Of a DNA stretch of 64,000 nucleotides, positions 47,672 to 55,814 are shown one piece after another; the first letter of the stretch is position 1; each line of letters begins with the position of its first letter. The translations under genes and the position numbers were made by a program. The notes under the pieces are model-generated. The model was not told the origin of the DNA. It ran no database searches and saw nothing but the letters and a program-made list of their open reading frames with translations. This DNA comes from Meiothermus cerbereus DSM 11376 (lineage in GTDB: Bacteria > Deinococcota > Deinococci > Deinococcales > Thermaceae): NCBI RefSeq assembly GCF_000620065.1, contig NZ_KK211063.1, positions 1 through 64,000 of the forward strand, given 5' to 3'.

Positions 47672-47816
47672 ACGGGGCCTACGCCAGCGGACGGCGGGCC
47701 GCCCAGGAAATCCTGCAAGCCCGGCCCCTGGTCTACCCCGCACGCCCCAAGCCCCTGCGGCCCGCTTTGCCCGTGGGGGCCTGAGGGCCACCCCCCATTC
47801 CGCATGAGATGGGGGT
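47672..47816 (+). pseudogene. Duplicated 3' end of the amine oxidase gene
   Basis: 145 bp matching 45968-46111 with two substitutions and one inserted C. It covers the last 37 codons, the stop and about 30 bp of downstream sequence. It lacks the rest of the gene, so it is a dead fragment from a recent partial duplication about 1.7 kb away. Confidence 0.9.
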
Positions 47817-48052
47817 CTACTTCACCTATCCTGGCTTCGACCGAATGGGAGCTCCGGTACGCAACAAATCGCACTTCGTGCCCCTGGACACGCGGAGGAC
47901 ACAGCAATGTATTGCCTTTAGCACGGTATATCGAGGTCTGTCGTAGCGGATCCTGAAGGTATGCCCCCTTCTGTACGGCAAAGCCAATACTCACGTAGGA
48001 TTGCAAGGCTCTTGATCTGGACAGTGAATCGTACTACCGGTGTTGCAGCGGC
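47817..48052. other. Intergenic stretch
   Basis: About 235 bp with no gene, hairpin or repeat that I can support. Confidence 0.4.
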
Positions 48053-48385
48053 TCATGGCAAAATTTGGTACGACGGTTTCACGAAAAAAGCGTAGTAAAG
48101 GGAAAGCAGAAAAAACAACAGGCCCAGTATGAGGTAATTCCAGTAAACGAAGCCTGTAAGTTCGGGGCGGTGTGCAATTAACTTACGGTTGACTCCAAAA
48201 ATCGCCTGGAGACCCATAGCTAGCGCAAACAAAAACCAAAGAAACTCCGGGCTTGAGACCCATGCGCCCAGAGACAGTGCCCCCGAGGTCACACCCACGC
48301 TGGCTTTTACTGCCATCATGGTGGCCCCAGCGAAAAAAGCCACCCTACCAAAAAACTCGAAGGCGTATTGTTTAACTGCGTCCAT
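48053..48385 (-). CDS. Hypothetical membrane protein
   Basis: 110 aa with about three hydrophobic segments (roughly 15-35, 48-64, 80-103). Not recognised. GGTGG lies before ATG 48385; a GTG three codons earlier is possible. It lies 24 bp after the lipoprotein gene and is probably co-transcribed. Confidence 0.65.
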   Translation of the reverse strand: MDAVKQYAFEFFGRVAFFAGATMMAVKASVGVTSGALSLGAWVSSPEFLWFLFALAMGLQAIFGVNRKLIAHRPELTGFVYWNYLILGLLFFLLSLYYAFFVKPSYQILP

Positions 48386-48409
48386 ACAACCCACCTACCT
48401 TAGATAGCC

Positions 48410-49147
48410 TCAGTATACGCATCCATACCTGTTTAGCTGATTGAGCCAATAATAGTAAGTGCTTACTGCAAGTGAATAACCTACCAGTGCAGCTAAGCAC
48501 ACTGGGGTCCAGAAGGTAAAAGGATTACAAGATGCGTATAGCGAGTAGGTGGCCGCCACAAGAGCCGCTGTAGCCGCAATAAAGTTCGCAATGATCTCCG
48601 CACAGTTGGCTTGCTGATGTTGCAAACTATCCTTTTCGAACGCCTGAACCTCAAATAGCCCGTCTAGGGAATGGGTTCCTTTGCGTACACCCCATGCAAT
48701 CTTGTGAAAAACAGGCCGCCCCTGTGACGGCTTGACAAGACCTGTCACAACGAGATTTGTCGAAAGATCCGAAAATGCTAACCGTGTGGATTGCTCCGTT
48801 TTCTCGAATGTAACTCGGGACAACAGTATACTCAAGACTTGCTCCTGCTCAATGGTTGCGATCAAGAGCTCGAGGTTATTTTCATCCCACCAAATGGGAA
48901 CTTGAATTACAAGTCTGCCGTTAGAATCGGCGGTCTGGGTAGCCTTAGACCAGTCTGGGTGCTTGCTCTCTTGGGCAGCCAGACGAGCCACCAGCTGGAA
49001 ATGGGGGTCGGCTTCAATGAGCGCACGAGTAGCCGCCGACACCGCGTTGGGATTGGGCTGGGTCTCCACCACCCTGGGTGTACTCGAGCACCCTGCCAAT
49101 ACCAGCAAACCCACCATCAGCCAAGCCAGCGCCTTGCGGTTATGCAT
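48410..49147 (-). CDS. Hypothetical lipoprotein
   Basis: 245 aa. The lipobox LAGC (Cys at about 20) gives a membrane-anchored, exported protein. The middle resembles a beta-rich domain (NGRLVIQVPIWWDENNLELLIATIEQEQ, STRLAFSDLSTNLVVTGLV); the C-terminus has two hydrophobic segments with Cys (ATAALVAATYSLYASC, TPVCLAALVGYSLAVSTYYYW), unusual for a lipoprotein. GGAGG precedes ATG 49147. Family unknown. Confidence 0.7.
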   Translation of the reverse strand: MHNRKALAWLMVGLLVLAGCSSTPRVVETQPNPNAVSAATRALIEADPHFQLVARLAAQESKHPDWSKATQTADSNGRLVIQVPIWWDENNLELLIATIEQEQVLSILLSRVTFEKTEQSTRLAFSDLSTNLVVTGLVKPSQGRPVFHKIAWGVRKGTHSLDGLFEVQAFEKDSLQHQQANCAEIIANFIAATAALVAATYSLYASCNPFTFWTPVCLAALVGYSLAVSTYYYWLNQLNRYGCVY

Positions 49148-49211
49148 AATGCACCTCCTAAAATGGCCTTTTTTTAATGTAAGTCTACCCCCCCCCAATG
49201 TGTATCTCAAA

Positions 49212-49919
49212 CTACATTCCTGCCTTCATCATTACCCCGACCAAAAGCCCCGCCACCTCCCCCAGCTCTACCAGGGCCCCATACACATCGCCACTAAGCC
49301 CACCTCCCAGCCTTCTTGCGGCCCAGAAGGCCAGCAGCATCATCATCGCTAGAGCCGCCAGCGCCACCCAGGGGAAGAAGAAGATGGCCGGCAGGGCAAA
49401 CAGCAAGGCCGGAAGGATTCTCCCCTCGCGGCTGCGGGCCCCCAGGCCCTCCGGGCGGGCGGCGGGGAACAGGTTCATGGGAATAAGCAGGGCAAAGCGC
49501 ACCAGCGCGGGCAAGCACAAAAGCAACCAGGGCGAGGGATTCAAAGCCAGCAACTGCCACTTCAAAAGCAGCACCACAAAGCCCACCCCAAAGGCAAAGC
49601 TGCCCACTTGTACATCGGCCAGAATACGCAGGCGCTCGGCGGGGGGCTTCATGGCCAGCAGCGCATCGGCGGAATCCAGCAGGCCGTCGAGGTGGAGCAT
49701 GCCCGTGCAGGCCAGCCAGACCGCCAGCAAAATGGCCCCCTGCAAGCCCTGGGGCAGCCCCGCGGTGAGCCAGGCCACCAGGGCCAGCACCGCTCCAATC
49801 AGGTAGCCCGCCACCGGGTAGTAGGCCGAGGCCGCCTTCATCTCGCCCTCGCGCACCTGGCCCAGGTGCGGTACGGGGAATGTGGTCAGGAAACCAACCG
49901 CCAGCCAGAAAGGACGCAC
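49212..49919 (-). CDS. cobS: Adenosylcobinamide-GDP ribazoletransferase
   Basis: Integral membrane enzyme that joins alpha-ribazole to GDP-cobinamide, the last step of cobalamin assembly; 235 aa. FLTTFPVP near the start and HLDGLLDSADAL (about 75-87, Mg-binding Asp) are CobS signatures; six or so helices. The start is GTG at 49919, one base after the DUF5522 stop, so translation is likely coupled. Last gene of the operon. Confidence 0.93.
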   Translation of the reverse strand: MRPFWLAVGFLTTFPVPHLGQVREGEMKAASAYYPVAGYLIGAVLALVAWLTAGLPQGLQGAILLAVWLACTGMLHLDGLLDSADALLAMKPPAERLRILADVQVGSFAFGVGFVVLLLKWQLLALNPSPWLLLCLPALVRFALLIPMNLFPAARPEGLGARSREGRILPALLFALPAIFFFPWVALAALAMMMLLAFWAARRLGGGLSGDVYGALVELGEVAGLLVGVMMKAGM

Positions 49920-49920
49920 C

Positions 49921-50154
49921 TTAAGGTTTTACCAGAACCTCGCCAAAACGCGCCTCGAACTCTTCTTTAGTGCGGATGGGACGGCCCTCGAGCCGCAGTT
50001 TTATGGTTTGGGCTTGAATCTCCGCAGGGTAGGGGCAGTGGCGGCAGCGCGAGGCGCAGCAGTAGCCACGCCGCAGATGGTAGGCCGCGGTGAAGACGTA
50101 GAGGCCGTTTTCGATGTAGTAATCCAGGTTTTCCTGAAGTTCTGTCTTGGCCAT
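49921..50154 (-). CDS. DUF5522 cysteine-rich small protein
   Basis: 77 aa. The conserved core GLYVFTAAYHLRRGYCCASRCRHCPYP has four Cys (CC-x3-C-x2-C), a probable metal or Fe-S site. Family function unknown. AAGGAAG precedes the ATG. It lies inside the cobalamin operon, 54 bp after cobT and one base before cobS. Confidence 0.85.
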   Translation of the reverse strand: MAKTELQENLDYYIENGLYVFTAAYHLRRGYCCASRCRHCPYPAEIQAQTIKLRLEGRPIRTKEEFEARFGEVLVKP

Positions 50155-50208
50155 CTTGCTTCCTTGGAATCAATCTACCGTATTTTTTGGATCGAATATC
50201 CATCTGGC

Positions 50209-51261
50209 TTATGTTTCCTGAGCCAGGCGCTGCGACACCCCGGCCTGGGCAAAGGTGGCCATACCCGCCATAACCGCGGCGGCGGCCCGCAGCACCGGAA
50301 AGCTCAAGACCGCCCCCGTCCCCTCGCCTAAGCGCATATCCAGCTCGAGGATGGGCCTGAGCCCCAGGGCCTCGAGCTGCCGGGTATGCCCTGGCTCCAG
50401 CGAGCGGTGCCCGGCAAAAAGATAGTCGCGCACCCCTGGCTCCATGCGGCAGGCCAGCAAGGCCCCGGCGGTAACCGGGAAGCCGTCGCTCACCAGGGGC
50501 AGGCCGGCCTCGGCCCCAGCCAGGAAGACCCCGGCGATGGCGGCGATCTCAAGCCCCCCCAGCTCGGCCAGCACCTCCAGCGGCTCGGCTTGGGCGAGAT
50601 CCCCCAGCCTGGCCTGGGCCCTGTGCAGGGCAGCCCGGACGACCTCGAGCTTGCGCCCATAGCGCACATCATCCACCCCCGTACCGCGCCCCGTAACGGC
50701 CTGGGCCTCCAGGCCCAGCAACGCCGCCGTGAGTGCCGCAGCTGCGGTGGTGTTGCCGATGCCCATATCGCCCGCGGCCAGGATGGTCGCACCCTGGGCT
50801 ATGGCCTGGCGGGCCATCTGGGCCCCCGCTTGCAGGGCCTGCTCCGCTTCGGTTAGGGTCATGGCGGCCCCCCGGGCGATGTTACCTGTGCCCGACCGCA
50901 CCCTCTCGGGCGACGGAACAGGGGAATTGATACCTACGTCGAGCACGTAAACCTGGGCGTCGGAGGCTCGAGCAATTTGATTGATGGCTGCGCCCCCCGC
51001 CTGGAAGTTCAGCAGCATCTGTGCCGTGACCTCGGATGGGTAGGCCGAGACCCCTTCGGCCACCACGCCGTGGTCGGCGGCGCAGACCACCACCGCCCCC
51101 CGGCCCAGACGGGGCTTTAGGGTCTTTTGGATAGCGGCCAGGCGCACCCCCAGTTCCTCCAGATACCCCAGCGAGCCCGGTGGCTTGGTGAGCTGGTGCT
51201 GGTGGGCGCGGGCTTGGATCAGCCATTCTTGTGAGACGGGTTGGACGTCAAAGCGTATCAT
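50209..51261 (-). CDS. cobT: Nicotinate-nucleotide--dimethylbenzimidazole phosphoribosyltransferase
   Basis: Makes alpha-ribazole phosphate for the lower ligand; 350 aa, the usual length. Signatures KPPGSLGYLEELG, CAADHGVVAEGVSAYP, GDMGIGNTTAAAAL and DGFPVTAGALLA are all present, and the catalytic Glu is in the LDMRLGEGTGA region. Start 51261 is chosen because homology starts there; ribosome site weak. 13 bp after cobU. Confidence 0.95.
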   Translation of the reverse strand: MIRFDVQPVSQEWLIQARAHQHQLTKPPGSLGYLEELGVRLAAIQKTLKPRLGRGAVVVCAADHGVVAEGVSAYPSEVTAQMLLNFQAGGAAINQIARASDAQVYVLDVGINSPVPSPERVRSGTGNIARGAAMTLTEAEQALQAGAQMARQAIAQGATILAAGDMGIGNTTAAAALTAALLGLEAQAVTGRGTGVDDVRYGRKLEVVRAALHRAQARLGDLAQAEPLEVLAELGGLEIAAIAGVFLAGAEAGLPLVSDGFPVTAGALLACRMEPGVRDYLFAGHRSLEPGHTRQLEALGLRPILELDMRLGEGTGAVLSFPVLRAAAAVMAGMATFAQAGVSQRLAQET

Positions 51262-51274
51262 AGCGTGCAAGGAC

Positions 51275-51796
51275 TCAGGGCGATTTGATCTTGACGGGAA
51301 TACCCGCAACCAGGAGATACACCGCGTCGGCGGCCTCGGCCAGGCGGCGGTTGGCCGCCCCCAGTAGGTCGCGGTAGCGCCGGGCCAGGGCGTTGTCGGG
51401 GACGATGCCCATACCCACCTCGTTGGTCACCACCAGCAGGGTTTTGTCGGTCTCGGCAAACGCCGCCAGCAGGTTTTCTAGCTCGAGCAAGACCTCGCGT
51501 CCGGCCAGCATCAGGTTCGAGACCCACAGGGTCAGGCAGTCCAGCAGCAGCACCCGGCCCTGGGCGCGCAAAAGGGCCTGGGGCACCTCGAGGGGCTCCT
51601 CCAGGGTCTCCCAGCCGGGGGGCCGCTCGGCTTGGTGCCGCTCGATGCGCTGGCGCATCTCCTCGTCGAGGGGCTGGGCGGTGGCGATGAAACTCACCGG
51701 ATGGCCCAGGGCCTGGGCCCACTCCTGGGCAAAAGCGCTCTTGCCGGCACGCGCCCCGCCGGTTACCAGAATCAAGCGGGCACCCCTATAAGACAT
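51275..51796 (-). CDS. cobU: Adenosylcobinamide kinase / guanylyltransferase
   Basis: 173 aa. Phosphorylates cobinamide and transfers GMP. P-loop VTGGARAGKSAFAQ at about 8-20, the guanylylated His region RIERHQAERP, DCLTLWVSNLM and TNEVGMGIVPDNALAR are the family blocks. GAGGG fits ATG 51796 better than the ATG two codons earlier. Overlaps cobC by 11 bases. Confidence 0.95.
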   Translation of the reverse strand: MSYRGARLILVTGGARAGKSAFAQEWAQALGHPVSFIATAQPLDEEMRQRIERHQAERPPGWETLEEPLEVPQALLRAQGRVLLLDCLTLWVSNLMLAGREVLLELENLLAAFAETDKTLLVVTNEVGMGIVPDNALARRYRDLLGAANRRLAEAADAVYLLVAGIPVKIKSP

Positions 51797-52328
51797 GCTC
51801 ATCCCTCACAAACAACACCCGCTTCTGCTGCCAGTCCAGCCCCACCACCGCGCAGGGCGGCAGAAAGCGATCCCGCCCAAAATCACGCAGCACAAGCCGC
51901 AACACCCCCCCGTGGGTAAAGACCAGGTGGCGGCCCGGGGGCAGGCCCTCGAAGACCCCATACACCCGCTGCCGCAGCGCCCTAGTGGACTCCCCGCCGG
52001 GGGCCTGGAAACCCTCGAAGGCCAGCAGGGCGCTTTTATGCGGCTCGGGCAGTTCGTCCCACTTCAGGCCCTCGAGCGCACCGAACTCGAGCTCCCTCAG
52101 CTCGGCCAAGGCTTCCTGGGGTTCGCCGTAGGCCAGGCGGGCGGTGTGGAGGGCCCGCCTTAGGTCGGAGGCCAGTACCTTGTCGAAGCGCTCCTGGGCC
52201 AGCCAGCCAGCCAGGGCCCTGGCCTGCTGCTCCCCCAGCGGCGTGAGCGGCACATCCGTCCAGCCGGTAAGCCGGCCTTCCAGGTTCCAGGTGGTCTGTC
52301 CGTGGCGCACCAGCCAGAGCTCGCTCAT
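51786..52328 (-). CDS. cobC: Alpha-ribazole phosphatase (histidine phosphatase)
   Basis: 180 aa. The phosphoglycerate mutase-like motif LVRHGQTTWN (6-15, catalytic His) and the second His in VFTHGGVLRL are present; ELREL-EFG-ALEG is also typical. The family is broad, but its place between cobU and btu genes supports alpha-ribazole phosphatase. ATG overlaps the previous stop by four bases. Confidence 0.88.
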   Translation of the reverse strand: MSELWLVRHGQTTWNLEGRLTGWTDVPLTPLGEQQARALAGWLAQERFDKVLASDLRRALHTARLAYGEPQEALAELRELEFGALEGLKWDELPEPHKSALLAFEGFQAPGGESTRALRQRVYGVFEGLPPGRHLVFTHGGVLRLVLRDFGRDRFLPPCAVVGLDWQQKRVLFVRDEHVL

Positions 52329-52660
52329 GGTTCCACCCAGGCATAAAAGGGCGTCTCGACGAACTCCGGCGGCCCCGCCAGGTAAAGCCTTAGCCCCGGC
52401 AGGCGCAGCACCGAGCCTTCCTGTTCGAAGTCCAGGGGGTCGGCGGGCAAGGCATACAGGAGGGTCTCGCCCGGCGGTAGCCCCGCGCGCATCAGATGGG
52501 CGTGCCCGGCCCCGCGCCCCATACGCACACACGAGGTCTGCGCCGAGCGCATCACCGCCACGTAGCGCACCAGCCGGGGCCCATCCTGGGTTACCAGGCG
52601 GCGCACCTCTCCTAGGTCGAGCACCAACAGCTTGGGGGTTACCTTGAGGCTGGCCTGCAT
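52325..52660 (-). CDS. Unknown protein in cobalamin operon
   Basis: 111 aa, no family recognised. Soluble, beta-rich, with no cofactor motif. It begins directly after the btuD stop (GGAGGG-TAG-ATG, the ribosome site lying in the btuD end) and overlaps cobC by four bases, so it is translated as part of the operon. Confidence 0.75.
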   Translation of the reverse strand: MQASLKVTPKLLVLDLGEVRRLVTQDGPRLVRYVAVMRSAQTSCVRMGRGAGHAHLMRAGLPPGETLLYALPADPLDFEQEGSVLRLPGLRLYLAGPPEFVETPFYAWVEP

Positions 52661-53473
52661 CTACCCTCCCAACAGCACCACCGGCTGGCCCTCGAGCAGC
52701 CGCACCCGCACCTGACGGCCATACACCCCCTGCAACAGCTCTTCGGTCAGCACCTCGCCCGGTTGGCCCAGCGCTAAAAGCCGCCCCTCCGCCAGAAAAG
52801 CCACCCGGTCGGCCAGGCGGGCCAGGTTGGGGTCGTGCAGCACCGTCAGGATGCCCAGCCCCTGGGCCCGCAAGCCCGCCAAAAGGGCCAGAAACTCGGC
52901 CTGGTGGTGCAGGTCGAGGTGGTTGGTGGGTTCGTCCAGCAGCAAAAGCTTGGGACGCGCGGCCAAGGCGCGGGCCAGCATCACCCGCTGCCGCTCCCCG
53001 CCCGACAAGGTGGGCAGGAGCCGGTGGCGGAAGGCGCTCACCTGGGTCTGTTGCATAGCCCACTCCACCGCTTCCCGGTCGGCCTGGCTGGCCCGCCCCA
53101 GCAAGCCCAGGTGGGGGGTGCGGCCCAGCTCCACCACCTCCTCTACCGTAAGGTCTTCGGGGTAGCTGCCGTTTTGCGGCAGAAAGGCAATCTGCTGGCC
53201 CCGCCTCCAGCTCGAGATGCGCTCGAGCCGCTCGTCTCCCAGTCGCACCTCGCCCACAGCAGGCCGCACCAGCCCTGCCATCAAGCGCAGCAGGGTGCTC
53301 TTCCCCACACCATTGGGGCCCAGCAGGGCCAGCCACTCGCCCGGGTAGAGCTCGAGGTTCACCCCCTCTAGCACCGTTCGGTTGCGGTAGGCAAAAGACA
53401 CCCCATCCGCAACGAGCGCACAAGCCCCCAGCCGCTGCGGCCCTGCGCCTTGTTCTGCTCTTTGCGCTACCAT
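52661..53473 (-). CDS. btuD: Cobalamin/corrinoid ABC transporter ATP-binding protein
   Basis: 270 aa of the FecE/BtuD group. Walker A GPNGVGKS, signature LSGGERQRVMLARAL, Walker B LLLLDEPTNHLD, and H-loop VLHDPN. Start 53473 gives a seven-base overlap with btuC. Corrinoid rather than siderophore specificity is inferred from the riboswitch and cob genes. Confidence 0.9.
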   Translation of the reverse strand: MVAQRAEQGAGPQRLGACALVADGVSFAYRNRTVLEGVNLELYPGEWLALLGPNGVGKSTLLRLMAGLVRPAVGEVRLGDERLERISSWRRGQQIAFLPQNGSYPEDLTVEEVVELGRTPHLGLLGRASQADREAVEWAMQQTQVSAFRHRLLPTLSGGERQRVMLARALAARPKLLLLDEPTNHLDLHHQAEFLALLAGLRAQGLGILTVLHDPNLARLADRVAFLAEGRLLALGQPGEVLTEELLQGVYGRQVRVRLLEGQPVVLLGG

Positions 53474-54540
53474 GCCACCCGCCTCCCCCGCCACAGCAGA
53501 TACAAGAAGAACGGCCCACCCAAGAGCGTGGTCAGGATGCCCACCGGCAGCTCCGCCGGGGCCACCAGGGTGCGGGCCAGCAGGTCAGCCAGCACGAGCA
53601 GCACCGCCCCGCCCAGGGCCGAGGCGGGCAGCAGGTAGTGGTAGTCCCCCCCCAGCAACCGCCGCAGGATGTGCGGGGCCACCAGCCCCACAAAACCAAT
53701 GATGCCCGCCTGGGCCACCGCCGCGGCAATCAGCAGGGTAACCAGCCCAATTATCAGCAGCTTCAGCTTGTCCAGCGGCAGGCCCAGGCTGCGGGCGGTC
53801 TCTTCGCCTAAGTGCAGGGCATTGAGGGTACGCCCCAGCAAGAGCAGCAGCGGAAAGGTAAACAGCAGGAAGAGCGCCAGCGAGCCCACCCCGTTCCAGC
53901 CCATAAAGGCCAGGTTGCCCAAGGTATAGGCAAACACCGCCCGTACCCGGTCGGCATCCTGCAGCATCAGGTAGCTGGTCAGGCTGACCAGCACGCTGCC
54001 CACCACCACCCCCGCCAGAATCAGATCGCCCGTGCGGCTGGCCCCGCCCGAGAGCAGCAGGGTGAGGAGCACCGCCCCCACCGCCCCCAGAAAGCCAAAC
54101 AGTATGGCGGAAGCTGGGAGATGGGTGAACACCGCGTGCTGGGCAAAGGCGCTCGAGAGCCCCCCCGCCAGGGTCACCGCCAGGGTCACCCCAAAGGCCG
54201 CCCCTGCCGCCGAGCCCATCAGGTAGGGGTCGGCCAGGGGGTTGCGGAACAGGCCCTGGAAGGCCGCCCCCGAGATACCCAGCACCGCCCCTACCAGCAT
54301 GGCGGCCAGCACCCGGGGCAGGCGCAGCTCGGTAATGATGGGGTTTTCGCTAAGGCCCAGCAAGGCCCGCACCACCTCGCCCGGCGCGATGGGCACGGCC
54401 CCCTGCGCCACCCCCAGCACCAGACCCAGCGCCAGCAGCACCAGCAGGCCCAGAAAAACCAGCAGTCGGCGGCCCGCCATACTTTTCCCATACCCCCTGA
54501 CGGTGGGGGGCACAAGGCCTGGGTGGGTGGTCTTTTGCAT
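53467..54540 (-). CDS. btuC: Cobalamin/corrinoid ABC transporter permease
   Basis: 357 aa FecCD-family permease with about ten helices. RLPRVLAAMLVGAVLGISGAAFQGLFRNPLADPYLMG and VGFVGLVAPHILR are family signatures. The ATG at 54540 follows the btuF stop by four bases with AGGA overlapping that stop. An N-terminal extension of about 20 residues precedes the first helix. Confidence 0.92.
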   Translation of the reverse strand: MQKTTHPGLVPPTVRGYGKSMAGRRLLVFLGLLVLLALGLVLGVAQGAVPIAPGEVVRALLGLSENPIITELRLPRVLAAMLVGAVLGISGAAFQGLFRNPLADPYLMGSAAGAAFGVTLAVTLAGGLSSAFAQHAVFTHLPASAILFGFLGAVGAVLLTLLLSGGASRTGDLILAGVVVGSVLVSLTSYLMLQDADRVRAVFAYTLGNLAFMGWNGVGSLALFLLFTFPLLLLLGRTLNALHLGEETARSLGLPLDKLKLLIIGLVTLLIAAAVAQAGIIGFVGLVAPHILRRLLGGDYHYLLPASALGGAVLLVLADLLARTLVAPAELPVGILTTLLGGPFFLYLLWRGRRVAW

Positions 54541-54544
54541 GATC

Positions 54545-55420
54545 CTAACGCAGGCTGGGGTGGAAGCAGCCCACCAGCAGTTGCAGCCCCTGGGCTACCC
54601 GCGGGCCGGGGCGCGAGAGCAGGTTGTTCTGCTCGCCGCTAAAGGCGCAGACGCGCTTATTGCGGATGGCCGCCAGGTTGCCCCAGCCCGCCCGCCTGGG
54701 CAGGTCGGCAGCGCCCGGATGGGTCAGCACGATGACCTCGGGGTTCTTTTGCACCACCAGCTCGGGACTAATCTGGGGGAACAACCCCAGCTCCCTGGGG
54801 ACGATGTTCTGCCCGCGGGCCTTGGTAATCAGAACCCCAATGAAGGAGTCGGGGCCCACCGTGTAGGGGGTGGGGTCAATCTCGTAGTAGACCGTAGGGC
54901 GTGCGGTGGCCTTGGCGGCTTTGCTCTCGACGGCGTAGACCTCTTGCTGGATGCGGGCCACCACCCGCTCGGCCTGGGCCTCCTGGCCCAGCACCCGGCC
55001 CAGAAGCCGCGTGGTGCGGAAGATGTCGTCGTAGGTTTCAGCCTTAATAGCAAAGGTAGCCACCCCGGCCTTCTCCAGCGCCTCGTGCAGCTTGCCATAG
55101 ACCGAGACGATCACCAGGTCGGGCTTGAGCGCGACCATAGCCTCGAGGTTCGGATTAAAGTACCCCCCCACCTTGGGCAGCCGCTTGACCTGCTCGGGAA
55201 AGTCGGAAAAGTCGTCCACACCCACCAGCCGCCCGCAGGCGTTCATGGCGCAGAGGGTCTCGGTGACCGAGGGCAACAGGGTTACGATGCGCTGGGGTGC
55301 GGCTTTAAGGGTGATGCTACGGCCCAGGTCGTCGGTCAGGGTGCGGGGGAACTGCGCCCATCCCAGCGCCGAAAGCTGAAGGCTTAGAAGCAGAAACAAC
55401 CACAAAACGATTCTTTTCAT
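54545..55420 (-). CDS. btuF: Cobalamin/corrinoid-binding periplasmic protein
   Basis: 291 aa class III binding protein. The signal peptide (about 1-22) ends GWAQ with no lipobox. RIVTLLPSVTETLCAMNACGRLVGVDDFSDFP and VGGYFNPNLEAMVALKPDLVI are typical of BtuF/FhuD-like proteins. First gene of the operon, preceded by a cobalamin riboswitch and terminator. Confidence 0.92.
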   Translation of the reverse strand: MKRIVLWLFLLLSLQLSALGWAQFPRTLTDDLGRSITLKAAPQRIVTLLPSVTETLCAMNACGRLVGVDDFSDFPEQVKRLPKVGGYFNPNLEAMVALKPDLVIVSVYGKLHEALEKAGVATFAIKAETYDDIFRTTRLLGRVLGQEAQAERVVARIQQEVYAVESKAAKATARPTVYYEIDPTPYTVGPDSFIGVLITKARGQNIVPRELGLFPQISPELVVQKNPEVIVLTHPGAADLPRRAGWGNLAAIRNKRVCAFSGEQNNLLSRPGPRVAQGLQLLVGCFHPSLR

Positions 55421-55490
55421 GTTGCGTCCTTTCCCAACCCGGCTTCGCGTGGGGGGCGATTGTCCTGGGGACAGGCTGGGGCCTGCGCCC

Positions 55491-55520
55491 AAAAAAAATC
55501 GCCCTCGGGAGCGAGGACGC
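55491..55520 (-). terminator. Riboswitch expression-platform terminator
   Basis: CCTCG (55512-55516 on the minus strand) pairs with CGAGG (55503-55507) across a short loop, extended by GC pairs, followed by TTTTTTTT. It lies between the riboswitch and btuF, 71 bp before the start codon, so cobalamin binding probably ends transcription here. Confidence 0.8.
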
Positions 55521-55597
55521 TACAAATAACGTAGAAATTCCCCGAAACTCCCCCTTCTTGCGAGAGGTGCCTTCCGTATCGGAGTGAGAAGGCGTTT

Positions 55598-55765
55598 TGG
55601 CAGGTATTCGGACTTCGGGCGGTGGCTGGCGACCGCTCTCTGGCTCGCCAAAGCCCCAATGCACCGTTACCGCTGCGCGACAGTGCCGGACTTGCACCGG
55701 ACTTCCCCACTTTAAGCCTGGGCTACGCGCCCAAGCACCAAAACTTAGCCGGGTTGTACGGCCCT
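55598..55765 (-). ncRNA. Cobalamin riboswitch
   Basis: On the minus strand: GGGGAAGTCCGGTGCAAG, TCCGGCACTGTCGCGCAGC, GGTAACGGTGC and GAGCCAGAGAGCGG match the conserved cobalamin aptamer blocks (usual forms: GGGAA...GGTGCGAATCC, GCACTG...CCGCAACGGT, GAGCCAGGAGACC). It precedes btuF. Exact ends are approximate. Confidence 0.93.
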
Positions 55766-55814
55766 AACGGGCCTTGACTAAAGGCTACACCCACCAGCCC
55801 CCCCCGACAAGCAC

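Noticed and set aside
52329-53519. Upstream extension of the cobC frame
   Set aside because: Out-of-frame shadow of btuD and the 111-aa gene; only the part from 52328 has phosphatase motifs.
54242-55387. 381-codon plus-strand open frame
   Set aside because: Antisense to btuC and btuF, which have clear family motifs.
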